Shown piece after piece: positions 31,945 to 40,915 of a DNA stretch of 64,000 bases; position 1 is the first letter of the stretch; the number at the start of each line of letters is the position of its first letter. Made by a program: the position numbers and the translations under genes. A model generated the notes under the pieces. The model was not told where the DNA came from. It saw only the letters and a list, made by a program, of their open reading frames with translations, and made no database searches. Origin of the DNA: Streptomyces sp. B93 (lineage in GTDB: Bacteria > Actinomycetota > Actinomycetes > Streptomycetales > Streptomycetaceae). The DNA is taken from positions 1 to 64,000 of the forward strand of contig NZ_JAGPXL010000006.1 of the NCBI RefSeq assembly GCF_018070565.1, written 5' to 3'.

Positions 31945-33294
31945 ATGACCGGCAGGCCACGCATCCGCAGCACTTTCCGCCCCACAGCCCCCAAGCCCGT
32001 CAGAGCAGCCGTCCGCGGTGCGGGAGCACTGGTGGCGTGTGCGTCGCTCGCCGTCGGCTGCGGGGTCGTCCCCGGGGTCACGGGGGGCTCCGGGGACGAC
32101 TCGATCACCGTCATGACCTGGGCCCCGACGGACACCAGCGCCACCAACAAACCCGGCATGCCCGCGCTCGCGCAGGCCTACGCGCGCTGGATCAACAGCA
32201 ACGGCGGCATCAACGGCCGCAAGCTGAAGGTCCTGCTCTGCAACGACCACAACGACGGCCTGGCCGCCGCCAAGTGCGCCCGCCGCGCCGTCAACGAGGA
32301 CGTCGTCGCCGTCCTCGGCTCCTACAGCCAGCACGCCGACTCCTTCCTCCCCGTCCTGGAGGGCGCCGGGATCCCCTACATAGGCGGCTACGGCATCACG
32401 AACGCCGAGTTCACCAGCCCGCTGTCCTACCCGGTCAACGGCGGCCAGCCGGTGCTGCTCGCCGGGCTCGGCAAGGCGCTCGCGGCCGACTGCGGGCCGG
32501 TCGCGCTGGTACGGCCCGACACCATCGCGGGCGACGAACTGCCCGCCATGCTCAACTCCGGGCTGGAGGCGGGCGGTCACGAGCGCGCCCTGGACATCCG
32601 GGCGGCGGAGGACGCCACCGAGTACTCCACACAGGCCGAGCAGGCCCTGCGCCGGGCCACGGAGGGCACCGCCGACACCGACGGCACCGCGCTCGGCGAC
32701 CGGACCGAGGAAGCCGACAAGGGGTGTGTGGTGCCCGCGCTCGGCGACCGCACCAGCACCTTCATGGACTCCTTCCGGCGCTCCCGCGCCGACTTCCCCG
32801 AGGTGCGCACCGGGACCGTCCTGGGCAGCGCCGACCAGTCGATCATCGACGCCTCCGGCGGGCGGTCGGGGCCGTACGAGGGGGCGTACGTCACCGGCTG
32901 GTACCCGGTGGCCGGCGACAAGCGGTGGGATGCCATGAAGAAGGTGATCAGCGAGCAGGCCTTCGCCGACAACCGCATCGACGCCGCGGACGCCGGGACG
33001 CAGACCACCTGGATCGCGTACACCGTCTTCAAGGCCGTCGTCGAGGACCTCGGCGACGGGGAGGTGTCCGCGGACACGGTACGGCGGAAGCTGGACAGCG
33101 GGTTCAAGATCAGCACGGGCGGCCTGACGCCGACCCTGCGCTGGCGGTTCCAGGACCGGCTCGCCTCGGTCGGCTTCCCCCGGCTCGTCAACGCCGACGT
33201 GACCCTCCAGGTCGTACGGGACGGGCGGCTGGAGGCGGCCCGCGAGGGGTTCACCGATGTGACCGAGACCCTTCAGGGCGCCGAGGTCAACTGA
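31945..33294 (+). CDS. Lipoprotein, branched-chain amino acid-type ABC substrate-binding protein
   Basis: The 449-residue protein starts with a basic region and hydrophobic segment RGAGALVACASLAVGC, a lipobox-like end (AVGC) for a lipoprotein signal peptide. The mature part is a Leu/Ile/Val-type periplasmic-binding fold: SITVMTWAPTDTSATNKPGMPALAQAYARWINSNGGINGRKLKVLLCNDHNDGLAAAKCARRAVNEDVVAVLGSYSQHADSFLPVLEGAGIPYIGGYGITNAEF. No transporter genes are adjacent, so it is an orphan sensor or uses a distant permease. GTG 31924 is an alternative start; the GGAG before ATG 31945 is rather close. It converges with the proline-rich gene. Confidence 0.85.
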   Translation: MTGRPRIRSTFRPTAPKPVRAAVRGAGALVACASLAVGCGVVPGVTGGSGDDSITVMTWAPTDTSATNKPGMPALAQAYARWINSNGGINGRKLKVLLCNDHNDGLAAAKCARRAVNEDVVAVLGSYSQHADSFLPVLEGAGIPYIGGYGITNAEFTSPLSYPVNGGQPVLLAGLGKALAADCGPVALVRPDTIAGDELPAMLNSGLEAGGHERALDIRAAEDATEYSTQAEQALRRATEGTADTDGTALGDRTEEADKGCVVPALGDRTSTFMDSFRRSRADFPEVRTGTVLGSADQSIIDASGGRSGPYEGAYVTGWYPVAGDKRWDAMKKVISEQAFADNRIDAADAGTQTTWIAYTVFKAVVEDLGDGEVSADTVRRKLDSGFKISTGGLTPTLRWRFQDRLASVGFPRLVNADVTLQVVRDGRLEAAREGFTDVTETLQGAEVN

Positions 33295-33301
33295 ACCGGC
33301 G

Positions 33302-33313
33302 CCCCGCGCGGGG
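33302..33313. terminator. Palindrome between convergent genes
   Basis: CCCCGCGCGGGG is a perfect 12-base palindrome in the 19-base gap between the lipoprotein and proline-rich genes. It could form a GC-rich stem in either RNA but has no loop or U-tract, so it is only a possible terminator. Confidence 0.35.
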
Positions 33314-34957
33314 TCACAGCTGCGTCGGCTGCCGCTCGGTGAGGCCGTACGTCTTCGCGATCGAGTTCCACAGCCCTGCGGCCTTGGCCTTCTGCTCGCT
33401 GGCGACACCGCTCTGGGCGTTGCCCGCCGCGGTCTGGCCGGTGCTCTTGGCCTGGCCCTTGCGGCACAGCTTCTTGTTGCCCGCCACCTGGTCGGCCCAG
33501 GCCGCGTAGTGGTTGTCCGCCGACGCGGACGCCTTCCACGCCTCGGTGAGCGCGGTGGTCAGCTCACCGTGCTGGGGCAGCTGGTCCACGGACAGCCCGG
33601 ACAGGCTGGTGATCAGCCCGTTGCGCTGCTCGGCGGCGTCCCTGAGGTCCTTCGCCGCCTGCGAGAGGTTGGTGCAGGCCTTCACATCGCCGACCGCCTT
33701 GATCACGGCGGCCCGGCTGTTCCCGCTGTCCGCCAGCAGCTTGTCCAGCTCTACGGCCTGCTGCTCGGCCAGGTCGACGGTCGGGGACGGCGACGCGGAG
33801 GTCTCCTGGGGGGCGGGCGCCGTCGCCGACACGGTCTTGGAGTCGTCGCCCTGCTCACCCCCACCGCCGCCGAGCAGCGCGCCCGCGCCGACGCCGACGA
33901 CCGCGATGGCGACACCCACGGCGGCGAACAACGGCACCCGCGATCCGGTACGGCCCCGGCCGCCGCCGTCGTCGTCCCGTGCGGCACGCCGCCCACGGCC
34001 GCCGCCCGGCGGGTCGTAGGAGGACTGCGTGGCGTAGGGGGCGGGCGGCTCCTCGAAGCGGGGCATCTGCTGGGTCGCCCCGGCGGGTCCGTCGCCGCCC
34101 GGGTCGCTGCGGAAGAGGCCCGCGAACTCGGCGGGCGGCTGCCGGTCGTCCACCGGCTGCCCGTACGGCGCTCCGGCGGCCACCGGCGGTATGTACTGGG
34201 TGGCCTCGGCGTCAGGGCCTCCGGCGGGCGGCATCGGGCCGGGGCCGGACTGGTGGCCGTGGCCGGGGTGGCCGTGCGCGGGCTGACCGTGCGCGGGCTG
34301 CTGGACGCGGCCCAGGTAGTGCGTGGTCTCGGCGGGCGGCGGCGCGGCATGGGCGCCGCCCTGCGGCCCCGCGGGCATCTCCGGCGGCAGCGCGCCCGGC
34401 CCGACCGGCGGCAGGTACTGGGTCGCGCCCTCGTCGACGCCGTGCGGCCCGCCGTGGCCGGGGCCGGGGGCCGGGGGTATGTGGGGTATGTACTGGGTGG
34501 CGCCGTCGTCGGTGGTCGGCAGCGGGCCGCCGGGGGCGCCAGGGGTGCCGTGGTCGACCGGGGGCAGGTACTGGGTGGCCTGGTCGACCTGGCCGTACGG
34601 CGGTGCGGGCGGTGCCTCCGGCGGGAGCGCGCCGGGGTGCGCGCCCCACTGGTCGGCGGGCGGCGCCTGGTGGGCGGGCGGGGCCTGGTCCGCGGGTGGC
34701 GCCTGGTGGGTGGGCGGGGTGCCCCAGCCGTCGCCCTGGGCGGGCGCGCCCCAGCCGTCGCCCGGTGCCGGGGACGGCGGCTGCTGCGGCCCCCAGGACC
34801 CGCCCCAGGCCTGTCCTGCGGGCGGGGCGGTGTGCTGCGGGCCGCCGGGCCCTGCCGTCGTACCCGGCAGCAGCGGTTCGCCACCGTCGGAGGGCAGCAC
34901 GATGCCTTCGTGCGCGTGTCGCGCCGAGGGCTCCTCGCCCTGTCCACTCTGCGTCAC
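33314..34957 (-). CDS. Proline-rich single-pass membrane protein with repeated ATQY motifs
   Basis: A 547-residue protein of unknown function. Residues 1-340 are disordered and rich in Pro/Gly/Ala with ATQY motifs at 127-130, 153-156, 178-181 and 252-255 and degenerate copies TTHY (211) and ATQQ (294), each followed by L/I-P-P. One membrane helix spans about 341-362 (VPLFAAVGVAIAVVGVGAGALL), followed by a Ser/Thr/Pro linker and a helical extracytoplasmic domain (VDLAEQQAVELDKLLADSGNSRAAVIKAVGDVKACTNLSQAAKDLRDAAEQRNGLITSL... through KAAGLWNSIAKTYGLTERQPTQL) with two Cys that could pair. The cytosolic repeats may be phosphothreonine motifs for a kinase/FHA system. The domain resembles no named enzyme. 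Confidence 0.82.
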   Translation of the reverse strand: MTQSGQGEEPSARHAHEGIVLPSDGGEPLLPGTTAGPGGPQHTAPPAGQAWGGSWGPQQPPSPAPGDGWGAPAQGDGWGTPPTHQAPPADQAPPAHQAPPADQWGAHPGALPPEAPPAPPYGQVDQATQYLPPVDHGTPGAPGGPLPTTDDGATQYIPHIPPAPGPGHGGPHGVDEGATQYLPPVGPGALPPEMPAGPQGGAHAAPPPAETTHYLGRVQQPAHGQPAHGHPGHGHQSGPGPMPPAGGPDAEATQYIPPVAAGAPYGQPVDDRQPPAEFAGLFRSDPGGDGPAGATQQMPRFEEPPAPYATQSSYDPPGGGRGRRAARDDDGGGRGRTGSRVPLFAAVGVAIAVVGVGAGALLGGGGGEQGDDSKTVSATAPAPQETSASPSPTVDLAEQQAVELDKLLADSGNSRAAVIKAVGDVKACTNLSQAAKDLRDAAEQRNGLITSLSGLSVDQLPQHGELTTALTEAWKASASADNHYAAWADQVAGNKKLCRKGQAKSTGQTAAGNAQSGVASEQKAKAAGLWNSIAKTYGLTERQPTQL

Positions 34958-35099
34958 CGGGACTCCTACGAATGGGGGACCTTCGGAATCGTCGGCTCAC
35001 GCTACCGGGTCCGCCAAGTCCGGTGCCACGCAGGACAGAACCGGGGCCTCCTTCCCTGTGACCGCCACAACAAACCAGGGTGCCGGCGTCAGCCGCCCG

Positions 35100-36485
35100 T
35101 CAGGCCGCCGCCTGCAACTCCAGCCGTGCCCCGAACTCCCGCACGACCGGCTCCTCCCGGTACGGCTCCAGCCGCTGCTGGAGATCCTCCAGATACTCGG
35201 CGCCCCGGTTGGAGCGCAGGGTTTCGAGCAGTTCGACGGCCTTCAGCCCGGTGGCGCAGGCCTGCTCGATCTCGCGCTGCTGCACCTGCGCGGTGGCGAG
35301 CAGGACATAACCGATCGCCCGTCGACGGGCGCGGCTCTCTGGATGCCCGGACAGCGACTCCTGCGCGTACCGCGCCGCCGACGCCGCGTGTCCGAGGTCA
35401 CGGTGGCAGTGCGCCAACTCGTCGGCCAGGTAGGCCTCGTCGAAGTGCGCGATCCACGCGGGATCGTCCCCGGAGGCGCCGTCGGCCTGCTCCATCGCGC
35501 TCACCGCCCGCCCGGTCGCCGTCTGGGCGGACCGCGCGTCCCCGAGGAGGGCGTGCCCGCGGGCCTCGGCGGCGTGGAACATCGCCTCCGCGCGCGGGGT
35601 CACCCGCCCGCGTGCCCCTTCCTGTGCGGCCCGCGCGAGCTGCGCGATCTCGCGCGGGTTGCCGAGCTGGGCGGCGAGGTGGCTCATGGACGCGGCCAGT
35701 ACGTAGCCGCCGTACCCGCGGTCCCCGGCCGCCTGCGCCAGCCGCAGCGCCTGGATGTAGTAGCGCTGGGCGAGCCCCGGCTGGCCGGTGTCGACCGCCA
35801 TGTACCCGGCGAGTTCGGTCAGTCGGGCCACCGCGGCGAAGAGATCCCGCCCCACGGACTCCCGGTAGGACCCGGCGAGCAGCCCGGAGACGACGCTGTT
35901 GAGGTAGTGCACGACGACGGGACGCACATGCCCGCTGCCGTACTGGTGGTCGAGGTCGACCAGCGCCTGGGTCATCGCGCGGACCGCCGCCACGTCGGAG
36001 GGGCCCACCCGGGGGCCCGCCGCGCGGGACACCTGGGAGTCCGGCGCGGAGATCAGCCAGTCGCGGCTCGGTTCGACGAGCGCGGACGCGGCGACGGAGG
36101 AGCCGGACAGGAAGTCCCGGCGTCCCACGTCACTGCGCCACAGCTCGCAGACCTGCTCGATGGCTCCCAGTACCGTCGGCGAGAACTGGAGGCCGACGCC
36201 GGACGCGAGGTTCTTGCCGTTGGCCATGCCGATCTCGTCGATCGTGACCGTACGGCCGAGTTTGCGTCCCAGCGCCTCGGCGATGATCGCCGGGGCCCGG
36301 CCGCGTGGCTGCTGACCGCGCAGCCACCGGGCCACGGACGTCTTGTCGTAACGCAGGTCGAGTCCGTGCTCGGCGCCGCACATGTTGACCCGGCGGGCCA
36401 GTCCGGCGTTCGAGCAACCCGCTTCCTGGATGAGCGCCTGCAACCGTTCGTTCGGCTGCCGTGCGACGAGAGGCCTTGCGGCCAT
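35100..36485 (-). CDS. NsdA/NsdB-like regulator: HTH plus TPR-like repeats
   Basis: The 461-residue product begins with an XRE-like helix-turn-helix (ERLQALIQEAGCSNAGLARRVNMCGAEHGLDLRYDKTSVARWLRGQQPRGRAPAIIAEALGRKLG), then DEIGMANGKNLASGVGLQFSPTVLGAIEQVCELWRSDVGRRDFL, and TPR-like helical repeats (LAGYMAVDTGQPGLAQRYYIQALRLAQAAGDRGYGGYVLAAS... AELAHCHRDLGHAASAARYAQESLSGHPES). This architecture is that of the Streptomyces regulators NsdA and NsdB, which repress antibiotic production and sporulation; I cannot say which, if either, is the orthologue. ATG 36485 is the family start. Its promoter region is shared with the divergent primase-domain gene. Confidence 0.85.
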   Translation of the reverse strand: MAARPLVARQPNERLQALIQEAGCSNAGLARRVNMCGAEHGLDLRYDKTSVARWLRGQQPRGRAPAIIAEALGRKLGRTVTIDEIGMANGKNLASGVGLQFSPTVLGAIEQVCELWRSDVGRRDFLSGSSVAASALVEPSRDWLISAPDSQVSRAAGPRVGPSDVAAVRAMTQALVDLDHQYGSGHVRPVVVHYLNSVVSGLLAGSYRESVGRDLFAAVARLTELAGYMAVDTGQPGLAQRYYIQALRLAQAAGDRGYGGYVLAASMSHLAAQLGNPREIAQLARAAQEGARGRVTPRAEAMFHAAEARGHALLGDARSAQTATGRAVSAMEQADGASGDDPAWIAHFDEAYLADELAHCHRDLGHAASAARYAQESLSGHPESRARRRAIGYVLLATAQVQQREIEQACATGLKAVELLETLRSNRGAEYLEDLQQRLEPYREEPVVREFGARLELQAAA

Positions 36486-36829
36486 GGCGTAACCCCCTGT
36501 GGCTGCGGTGCCTGCCCGCACACCGAGTTGTCGTGTCTTCCGGAGCCGGAACCTCGGTGGCACGGCCTGCGCCGAGCACCGGGGAATTCCGGCCGTGAAG
36601 ATCAATGCCCAGTGGACATACCGAAAATGCGAGGCTTGCGAGGATTGCCGGAGTGCGGTCGGTGTCGCCCCCTCACCCACGACCCGTGCCGTCCCCCCAC
36701 GTGGCTACCCAGCTCCCACCACGGATCCTCCCGCGCGCCCCCGTACATGCACCCGTGCGCCCCGGACCCGGAGCCGGTGCTCCTCCCCCGCGCGCGGTCC
36801 GGCCGTAACCCGAGGTGGGCGCGGGAGTT
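36486..36829. other. Divergent intergenic region, no gene
   Basis: These 344 bases separate the NsdA/B-like and primase-domain genes. An A+T-richer part (about 36590-36640, gtgaagatcaatgcccagtg onward) may hold promoters; the right part is C-rich and without open frames showing Streptomyces codon bias. No strong palindrome was seen. Confidence 0.5.
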
Positions 36830-37492
36830 GTGTTGAGCGTGGAAGAGACGATCCCGGCCACCGAAGCCGCCCAGATTCCCAAGCAGCGCGGCGAATCGCT
36901 GCTGGAGACCGCCGTCCGATACGCCGAGGACCGCCACTGGGACGTGTTCCCCGGCACCTGGCTGGAAGCGGTCGACGGCGCCCAGCTCTGCTCCTGTGGC
37001 AACGCCCTCTGCGACGCGCCGGGGGCGCACCCCACGCGCCCCGACTGGGCGACCCAGGCGACGGGCAGTGCGACGGTCGCGCGGCGGATGTGGCAGAAGC
37101 AGCCGAACGCCTCGATCCTGCTGCCGACGGGACGTACCTTCGACGCGATCTCCGTGCCGGAGACGGCCGGGTTCCTGGCACTCGCGCGGATGGAGCGGAT
37201 GGAGCTGACGCTGGGGCCGGTGACGCTCACCCCGGACCGGCGGATGCGGTTCTTCGTGCTGCCGGGGGCCGCGGTGAAGGTGCCGGAACTGGTGCGGAAA
37301 CTGGGGTGGCCGGTGTCGTCGCTCGATCTGGTCGCGCTCGGTGAGGGGGCGTACGTGGCCGCGCCGCCGACGCGGTTCGGGTCGCGGGGGGCGGTGCAGT
37401 GGGTCTGTCGGCCGACGCCCGCGAATCGGTGGTTGCCGGATGCCGAGGAGTTGATCTCGCCGCTCGCGTACGCGTGTGGGCGGGATCGGTGA
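36830..37492 (+). CDS. Bifunctional DNA primase/polymerase (Prim-Pol) domain protein
   Basis: A 220-residue stand-alone copy of the N-terminal Prim-Pol domain. ETAVRYAEDRHWDVFPGTWLEAVDGAQLCSCGNALCDAPGAHPTRPDWATQATGSATVARRMWQKQPNASILLPTG matches the family start, including the CxCGxxxCxxPGxHP zinc/substrate loop; but the usual DxD-type metal residues (where FDAISVPETAG lies) are replaced, so polymerase activity is doubtful. There is no helicase domain, unlike phage or plasmid versions. GTG 36830 or TTG 36833 follows GGGAG; an earlier GTG at 36815 is possible. This conserved Streptomyces chromosomal gene is more likely regulatory or cryptic than a mobile-element primase. Confidence 0.8.
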   Translation: MLSVEETIPATEAAQIPKQRGESLLETAVRYAEDRHWDVFPGTWLEAVDGAQLCSCGNALCDAPGAHPTRPDWATQATGSATVARRMWQKQPNASILLPTGRTFDAISVPETAGFLALARMERMELTLGPVTLTPDRRMRFFVLPGAAVKVPELVRKLGWPVSSLDLVALGEGAYVAAPPTRFGSRGAVQWVCRPTPANRWLPDAEELISPLAYACGRDR

Positions 37493-37529
37493 CGGTGCCT
37501 TCTCGTCTGCCTGGTTGATCTTTTGGGGG

Positions 37530-37583
37530 CGGGTGCGGGTCGTGGGTGGTCGGTCGCACGGTTCCCCGCGCCCCTGAGCGGCG
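37530..37583. repeat. Dispersed Streptomyces intergenic repeat, copy 2
   Basis: gggtgcgggtcgtgggtggt is followed by cggtcgcacggttccccgcg and cccctgagcggcg, the same element as 58260-58313 and the reverse of 18869-18940. The end can form a GC-rich hairpin, so it may terminate the primase-domain gene just before the ABC operon. Confidence 0.65.
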
Positions 37584-37606
37584 TCCGGTCACCGTAGGGT
37601 TCAGGC

Positions 37607-38389
37607 ATGACCGGATCTGGTGTGGTGGCTGTTCGGGTGCGGGGGCTCTGGAAGCGTTTCGGGGAGCAGGTCGCCGTCGGGGGGATCGATCTCGATCTGC
37701 CCGCCGGGCGGTTCATCGGGCTGGTCGGGCCCAACGGGGCGGGGAAGACCACCACCCTGTCGATGGTGACCGGGCTGCTGCGGCCCGATCAGGGCACCGT
37801 CGAGGTGGTCGGGCACGACGTGTGGCGCGATCCCGTCGAGGTGAAGGCGCGGATCGGGGTGCTGCCGGAGGGGCTGCGGCTGTTCGAGCGGCTGTCGGGG
37901 CGGGAACTGCTGGCGTACACCGGCCGGTTGCGGGGCCTGCCCGGTGCCGAGGTCGACAGGCGGGCCGCCCAGCTCCTCGACGTGCTCGACCTGGCCGGGG
38001 CCCAGCACAAGCTGGTCGTCGACTACTCCACCGGCATGCGCAAAAAAATCGGGCTCGCCGCCGCCCTGCTGCACAACCCCGAAGTGCTCTTCCTCGACGA
38101 GCCGTTCGAGGGCGTCGACCCCGTGTCCGCGCAGACCATCCGCGGGGTGCTGGAGCGCTACACCGCCTCCGGAGCCACCGTCGTCTTCTCCTCCCATGTG
38201 ATGGAGCTGGTGGAGTCCCTGTGCGACTGGGTGGCCGTACTCGCCGCCGGACGCATCCGCGCCACCGGGACGCTCGCCGAGGTCCGCGGCGACGCCGCCA
38301 CCCTCCAGCAGTCGTTCCTCGAACTCGTCGGCGCCGGTGGCCGGGAGGCCGCCCACGACCTCGACTGGCTGGGCGGCGGCGCCCGATGA
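37607..38389 (+). CDS. ABC transporter ATP-binding protein (ABC-2 exporter type)
   Basis: A 260-residue ABC ATPase: Walker A GPNGAGKTT (41-49), the signature region YSTGMRKKIGLAAALLHNPE in place of LSGGQ, and Walker B VLFLDEPFEGVDP. The degenerate signature and TGLLRPDQGTVEVVGHDVWRDPVEVKARIGVLPEGLRLFERLSGRELL motif place it with CcmA/NatA-like export ATPases. It is coupled to the following permease gene by an ATGA overlap. The exported substrate is not predictable. It starts with ATG 37607 shortly after the dispersed repeat. Confidence 0.93.
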   Translation: MTGSGVVAVRVRGLWKRFGEQVAVGGIDLDLPAGRFIGLVGPNGAGKTTTLSMVTGLLRPDQGTVEVVGHDVWRDPVEVKARIGVLPEGLRLFERLSGRELLAYTGRLRGLPGAEVDRRAAQLLDVLDLAGAQHKLVVDYSTGMRKKIGLAAALLHNPEVLFLDEPFEGVDPVSAQTIRGVLERYTASGATVVFSSHVMELVESLCDWVAVLAAGRIRATGTLAEVRGDAATLQQSFLELVGAGGREAAHDLDWLGGGAR

Positions 38390-39978
38390 CCGACGTCACC
38401 GCCACCTTCGTACGGCTGAAGCTGTCCCTGCTGCGCAACGGGCTGCGGCAGTCCGCCGGGCGGCGGGCCGCTTACATCGCGTCCGCGGTGCTCGCGCTGC
38501 TGTTCGCCGCGCTCCAGTTGCTCGGGCTCGTGCTGCTGCGGGGGCACGAGCACGCCGCGTCCGTCGTCCTGCCGCTGACCGCGCTGCTGGCGCTCGGGTG
38601 GGCGGTGATGCCGCTGTTCTTCCCCAGCGGCGACGAGACCCTCGACCCCACCCGGCTGGTGATGCTGCCGCTGCGGGCCGGGCCGCTGGTGCGGGCGCTG
38701 CTCGCGGCCTCGCTGGTCGGGATCGGGCCGCTGTTCACGCTCTGTCTGGTCCTCGGCTCGGTGATCGCCCTCGCGCACGGCGGGGCCGGGTACGCCACCG
38801 CCGTGGTCGCCGTGCCGCTGACGCTGCTCGTGTGCGTGGCGCTCGCGCGTGCCGTCGCCGCCGCCAACGTGCGGCTGCTGACCAGCCGCAAGGGCCGCGA
38901 TCTGGCGGTGCTGAGCGGGCTGGTCATCGCGGTCGGCGCGCAGGTCGTCAACTTCGGTGCGCAGCGGTTGGGCGAGGCGGGGCTGGGGCAGCTCGACCCG
39001 GTCGCCGACGTGCTGCGCTGGGTGCCGCCCGCGTCCGCGATCGGCGCGGTCGACTCGATGGGAGAGGGCGCGTACGGGGCCGGGCTGCTGCAACTGGCGC
39101 TGAGCGTCGGCGCGCTGGCGCTGCTGATCGCCGTCTGGGCGCGCCATCTGGACCGGCTGATGACCTCCCCGGACGGTTCGACGCTCCAGGCCGCCGGTGA
39201 CGGGGCCGCGCGGGAGCGGACCGGGGCGGGCGGGCCGGCGCGGCTGCTGCCCGGCGGGCGCACCGGCACCGTCATGGAGCGCAGCCTGCGCTATGTGTGG
39301 CGGGACCCGAAGACGAAGGCGGCCTGGGTGACCTCGCTGGCGATCGGGCTGATCGTGCCGGTGTTCAACGCCTTGCAGGGCACCGGGTCGATCTACTTCG
39401 CCTGCTTCGCCGCCGGGATGCTCGGCATCCTGATGTACAACCAGTTCGGGCAGGACACCTCCGCCTTCTGGATGGTCGCGATGACCATCTCCTCCACGCG
39501 TGACGCCTACGTCGAACTACGCGCGCGTGCCCTCGCCCTGCTCGTGATCACCTTGCCGTACGCCACCCTCGTCACCGTCCTGACCACGGCCATGCTCGGC
39601 GACTGGGCCAGCCTGCCGGAGGTGCTGGGGCTGTCGTTCGCGCTGCTCGGCGCGATGCTGGCGACCGGGGCGTGGGCGTCGGCGCGGTTCCCGTACTCCA
39701 TTCCGCAGGAGGGCTACAAGAACGTGGCTCCCGGGCAGTCCGGGCTCGCCGCGTTCGCGATCTTCGGCGGGATGGTCGCGGCGGCCCTGCTGTGCCTGCC
39801 GGTGATCGTCGCCGCGATCTGGCTGCACACCAGCGCGGGCGGCGAGGACTGGACCTGGCTGCTGCTGCCCGGCGGTACGGCGTACGGGGCGGCGATCACG
39901 GTCGCGGGGCTGCGGCTCGCGGCGCCCCGGACGGCGGCGCGGCTGCCGGAGATCCTGGCCGCGGTGAGCAAGGGCTGA
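38386..39978 (+). CDS. ABC-2-type transporter permease
   Basis: The 530-residue protein has about 10-12 membrane helices, including AAYIASAVLALLFAALQLLGLVLL, VVLPLTALLALGWAVMPLFF, AWVTSLAIGLIVPVFNAL, IYFACFAAGMLGILMYNQFG, VTVLTTAMLGDW and the final AFAIFGGMVAAALLCLPVIVAAIWL. DETLDPTRLVMLPLRAGPLVRALLAAS and ARALALLVITLPYATLV are typical of large fused ABC-2 permeases whose two halves are joined. It forms an exporter with the ATPase encoded just upstream (ATGA overlap). The CHAT cassette follows after an 85-base gap and is probably independent. Confidence 0.9.
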   Translation: MTDVTATFVRLKLSLLRNGLRQSAGRRAAYIASAVLALLFAALQLLGLVLLRGHEHAASVVLPLTALLALGWAVMPLFFPSGDETLDPTRLVMLPLRAGPLVRALLAASLVGIGPLFTLCLVLGSVIALAHGGAGYATAVVAVPLTLLVCVALARAVAAANVRLLTSRKGRDLAVLSGLVIAVGAQVVNFGAQRLGEAGLGQLDPVADVLRWVPPASAIGAVDSMGEGAYGAGLLQLALSVGALALLIAVWARHLDRLMTSPDGSTLQAAGDGAARERTGAGGPARLLPGGRTGTVMERSLRYVWRDPKTKAAWVTSLAIGLIVPVFNALQGTGSIYFACFAAGMLGILMYNQFGQDTSAFWMVAMTISSTRDAYVELRARALALLVITLPYATLVTVLTTAMLGDWASLPEVLGLSFALLGAMLATGAWASARFPYSIPQEGYKNVAPGQSGLAAFAIFGGMVAAALLCLPVIVAAIWLHTSAGGEDWTWLLLPGGTAYGAAITVAGLRLAAPRTAARLPEILAAVSKG

Positions 39979-40063
39979 CGTAAGCGATTAACTCCCCTCG
40001 TACCGGGTTCGGTTGTGCACCACCGGCCTACCATCGAGGTCCACCGACGCGTAGGGGGCGGGC

Positions 40064-40909
40064 GTGGTCAGATGGTTCGGCAAGTCCGGGGGGACGGGCT
40101 CATCCGGCAGGTCGGGGTCACCCGGTGGGTCGGGGGCATCCGGCGGGCCGGGGGCCTTCGGTCCGGCCGGGCAGGCCTCCGGCGATCCGCTGCACGACGC
40201 CGACGGGTTGCGGCTGGCGTACGGCCGCACCGGTGACCCCGCCCTCCTGAACCGGGCCCTGCTGGCGGCCGACCGAGCCCGCAAGGAGTACCCGGCCGAC
40301 GATCCGCGGCACGCGTCGGCACTGTCCGCGCTGTGCATGCTGTACCGGCTGCGCTGGGAACGCGAACGCGACCGCGCCCTGCTGGACCGCTCCCTGCGCT
40401 ACGGGCGGCAGGCCGTCGACGCCTCACCGCCCGGCGACCCCGAACTGGGCCGCCACATGTCCTCCCTGGCGACCTCCCTCCAGGAGGCCTTCGAGCACGG
40501 CGGAGGGCAGCAGGACATCGACGAGGCCATCGCCCTGTACCGCTCCTGCCTCGACATCATCCCCGCGGACGACCCCGAGCGCGCCGGACAGCGGTCCAAC
40601 CTCGCCAACTCGCTGCTGCGGCGCGCCCAGAGGTACCCCGACGTCGCCACCCTCGAAGAGGCCCTCACCCACGCGCGTGCCGCACTGTACGACACTCCGC
40701 AGGGGGACCCGATGCACCCGGTGCGCCTGGTCAACCTCGGCGGGGTGCTGCTGGGGCTGGTGCAGAGCGGGCAGCTGCGGTACATCGGGCCCGCGCAGGA
40801 GATGTACGAGCAGGCACTGAACGAGTTCCCGCGTGCGCACCCGGCGCGCGGCCAGGTCAAGGGGGCCGTGCAGCGAATCCGGCGGCTGCGGCGGGACCTG
40901 GGGATCTGA
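40064..40909 (+). CDS. Tetratricopeptide-repeat protein of CHAT cassette
   Basis: A 281-residue protein: 45 residues of Gly/Ser/Pro-rich leader (GKSGGTGSSGRSGSPGGSGASGGPGAFGPAG), then helical TPR-type repeats with the DPALLNRALLAADRARKEYPADDPRHASALSALCMLYRLRWERERDRALLDRSLRYGRQAV pattern typical of TPRs that accompany CHAT proteases. The repeats read as paired helices: DIDEAIALYRSCLDIIPADDPERAGQRSNLANSLLRRAQ, then TLEEALTHARAALYDTP. It probably senses or presents a ligand or substrate to the CHAT protein encoded seven bases downstream. GTG 40064 follows an AGGGGGCGG sequence. The genes are almost certainly cotranscribed. Confidence 0.87.
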   Translation: MVRWFGKSGGTGSSGRSGSPGGSGASGGPGAFGPAGQASGDPLHDADGLRLAYGRTGDPALLNRALLAADRARKEYPADDPRHASALSALCMLYRLRWERERDRALLDRSLRYGRQAVDASPPGDPELGRHMSSLATSLQEAFEHGGGQQDIDEAIALYRSCLDIIPADDPERAGQRSNLANSLLRRAQRYPDVATLEEALTHARAALYDTPQGDPMHPVRLVNLGGVLLGLVQSGQLRYIGPAQEMYEQALNEFPRAHPARGQVKGAVQRIRRLRRDLGI

Positions 40910-40915
40910 GTCCGC

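Noticed and set aside
36830..37492. Prim-Pol gene as sign of an integrated plasmid or phage
   Set aside because: No integrase, repeat-bounded att site, helicase or other mobile genes are nearby, and the domain is a known chromosomal Streptomyces gene type.
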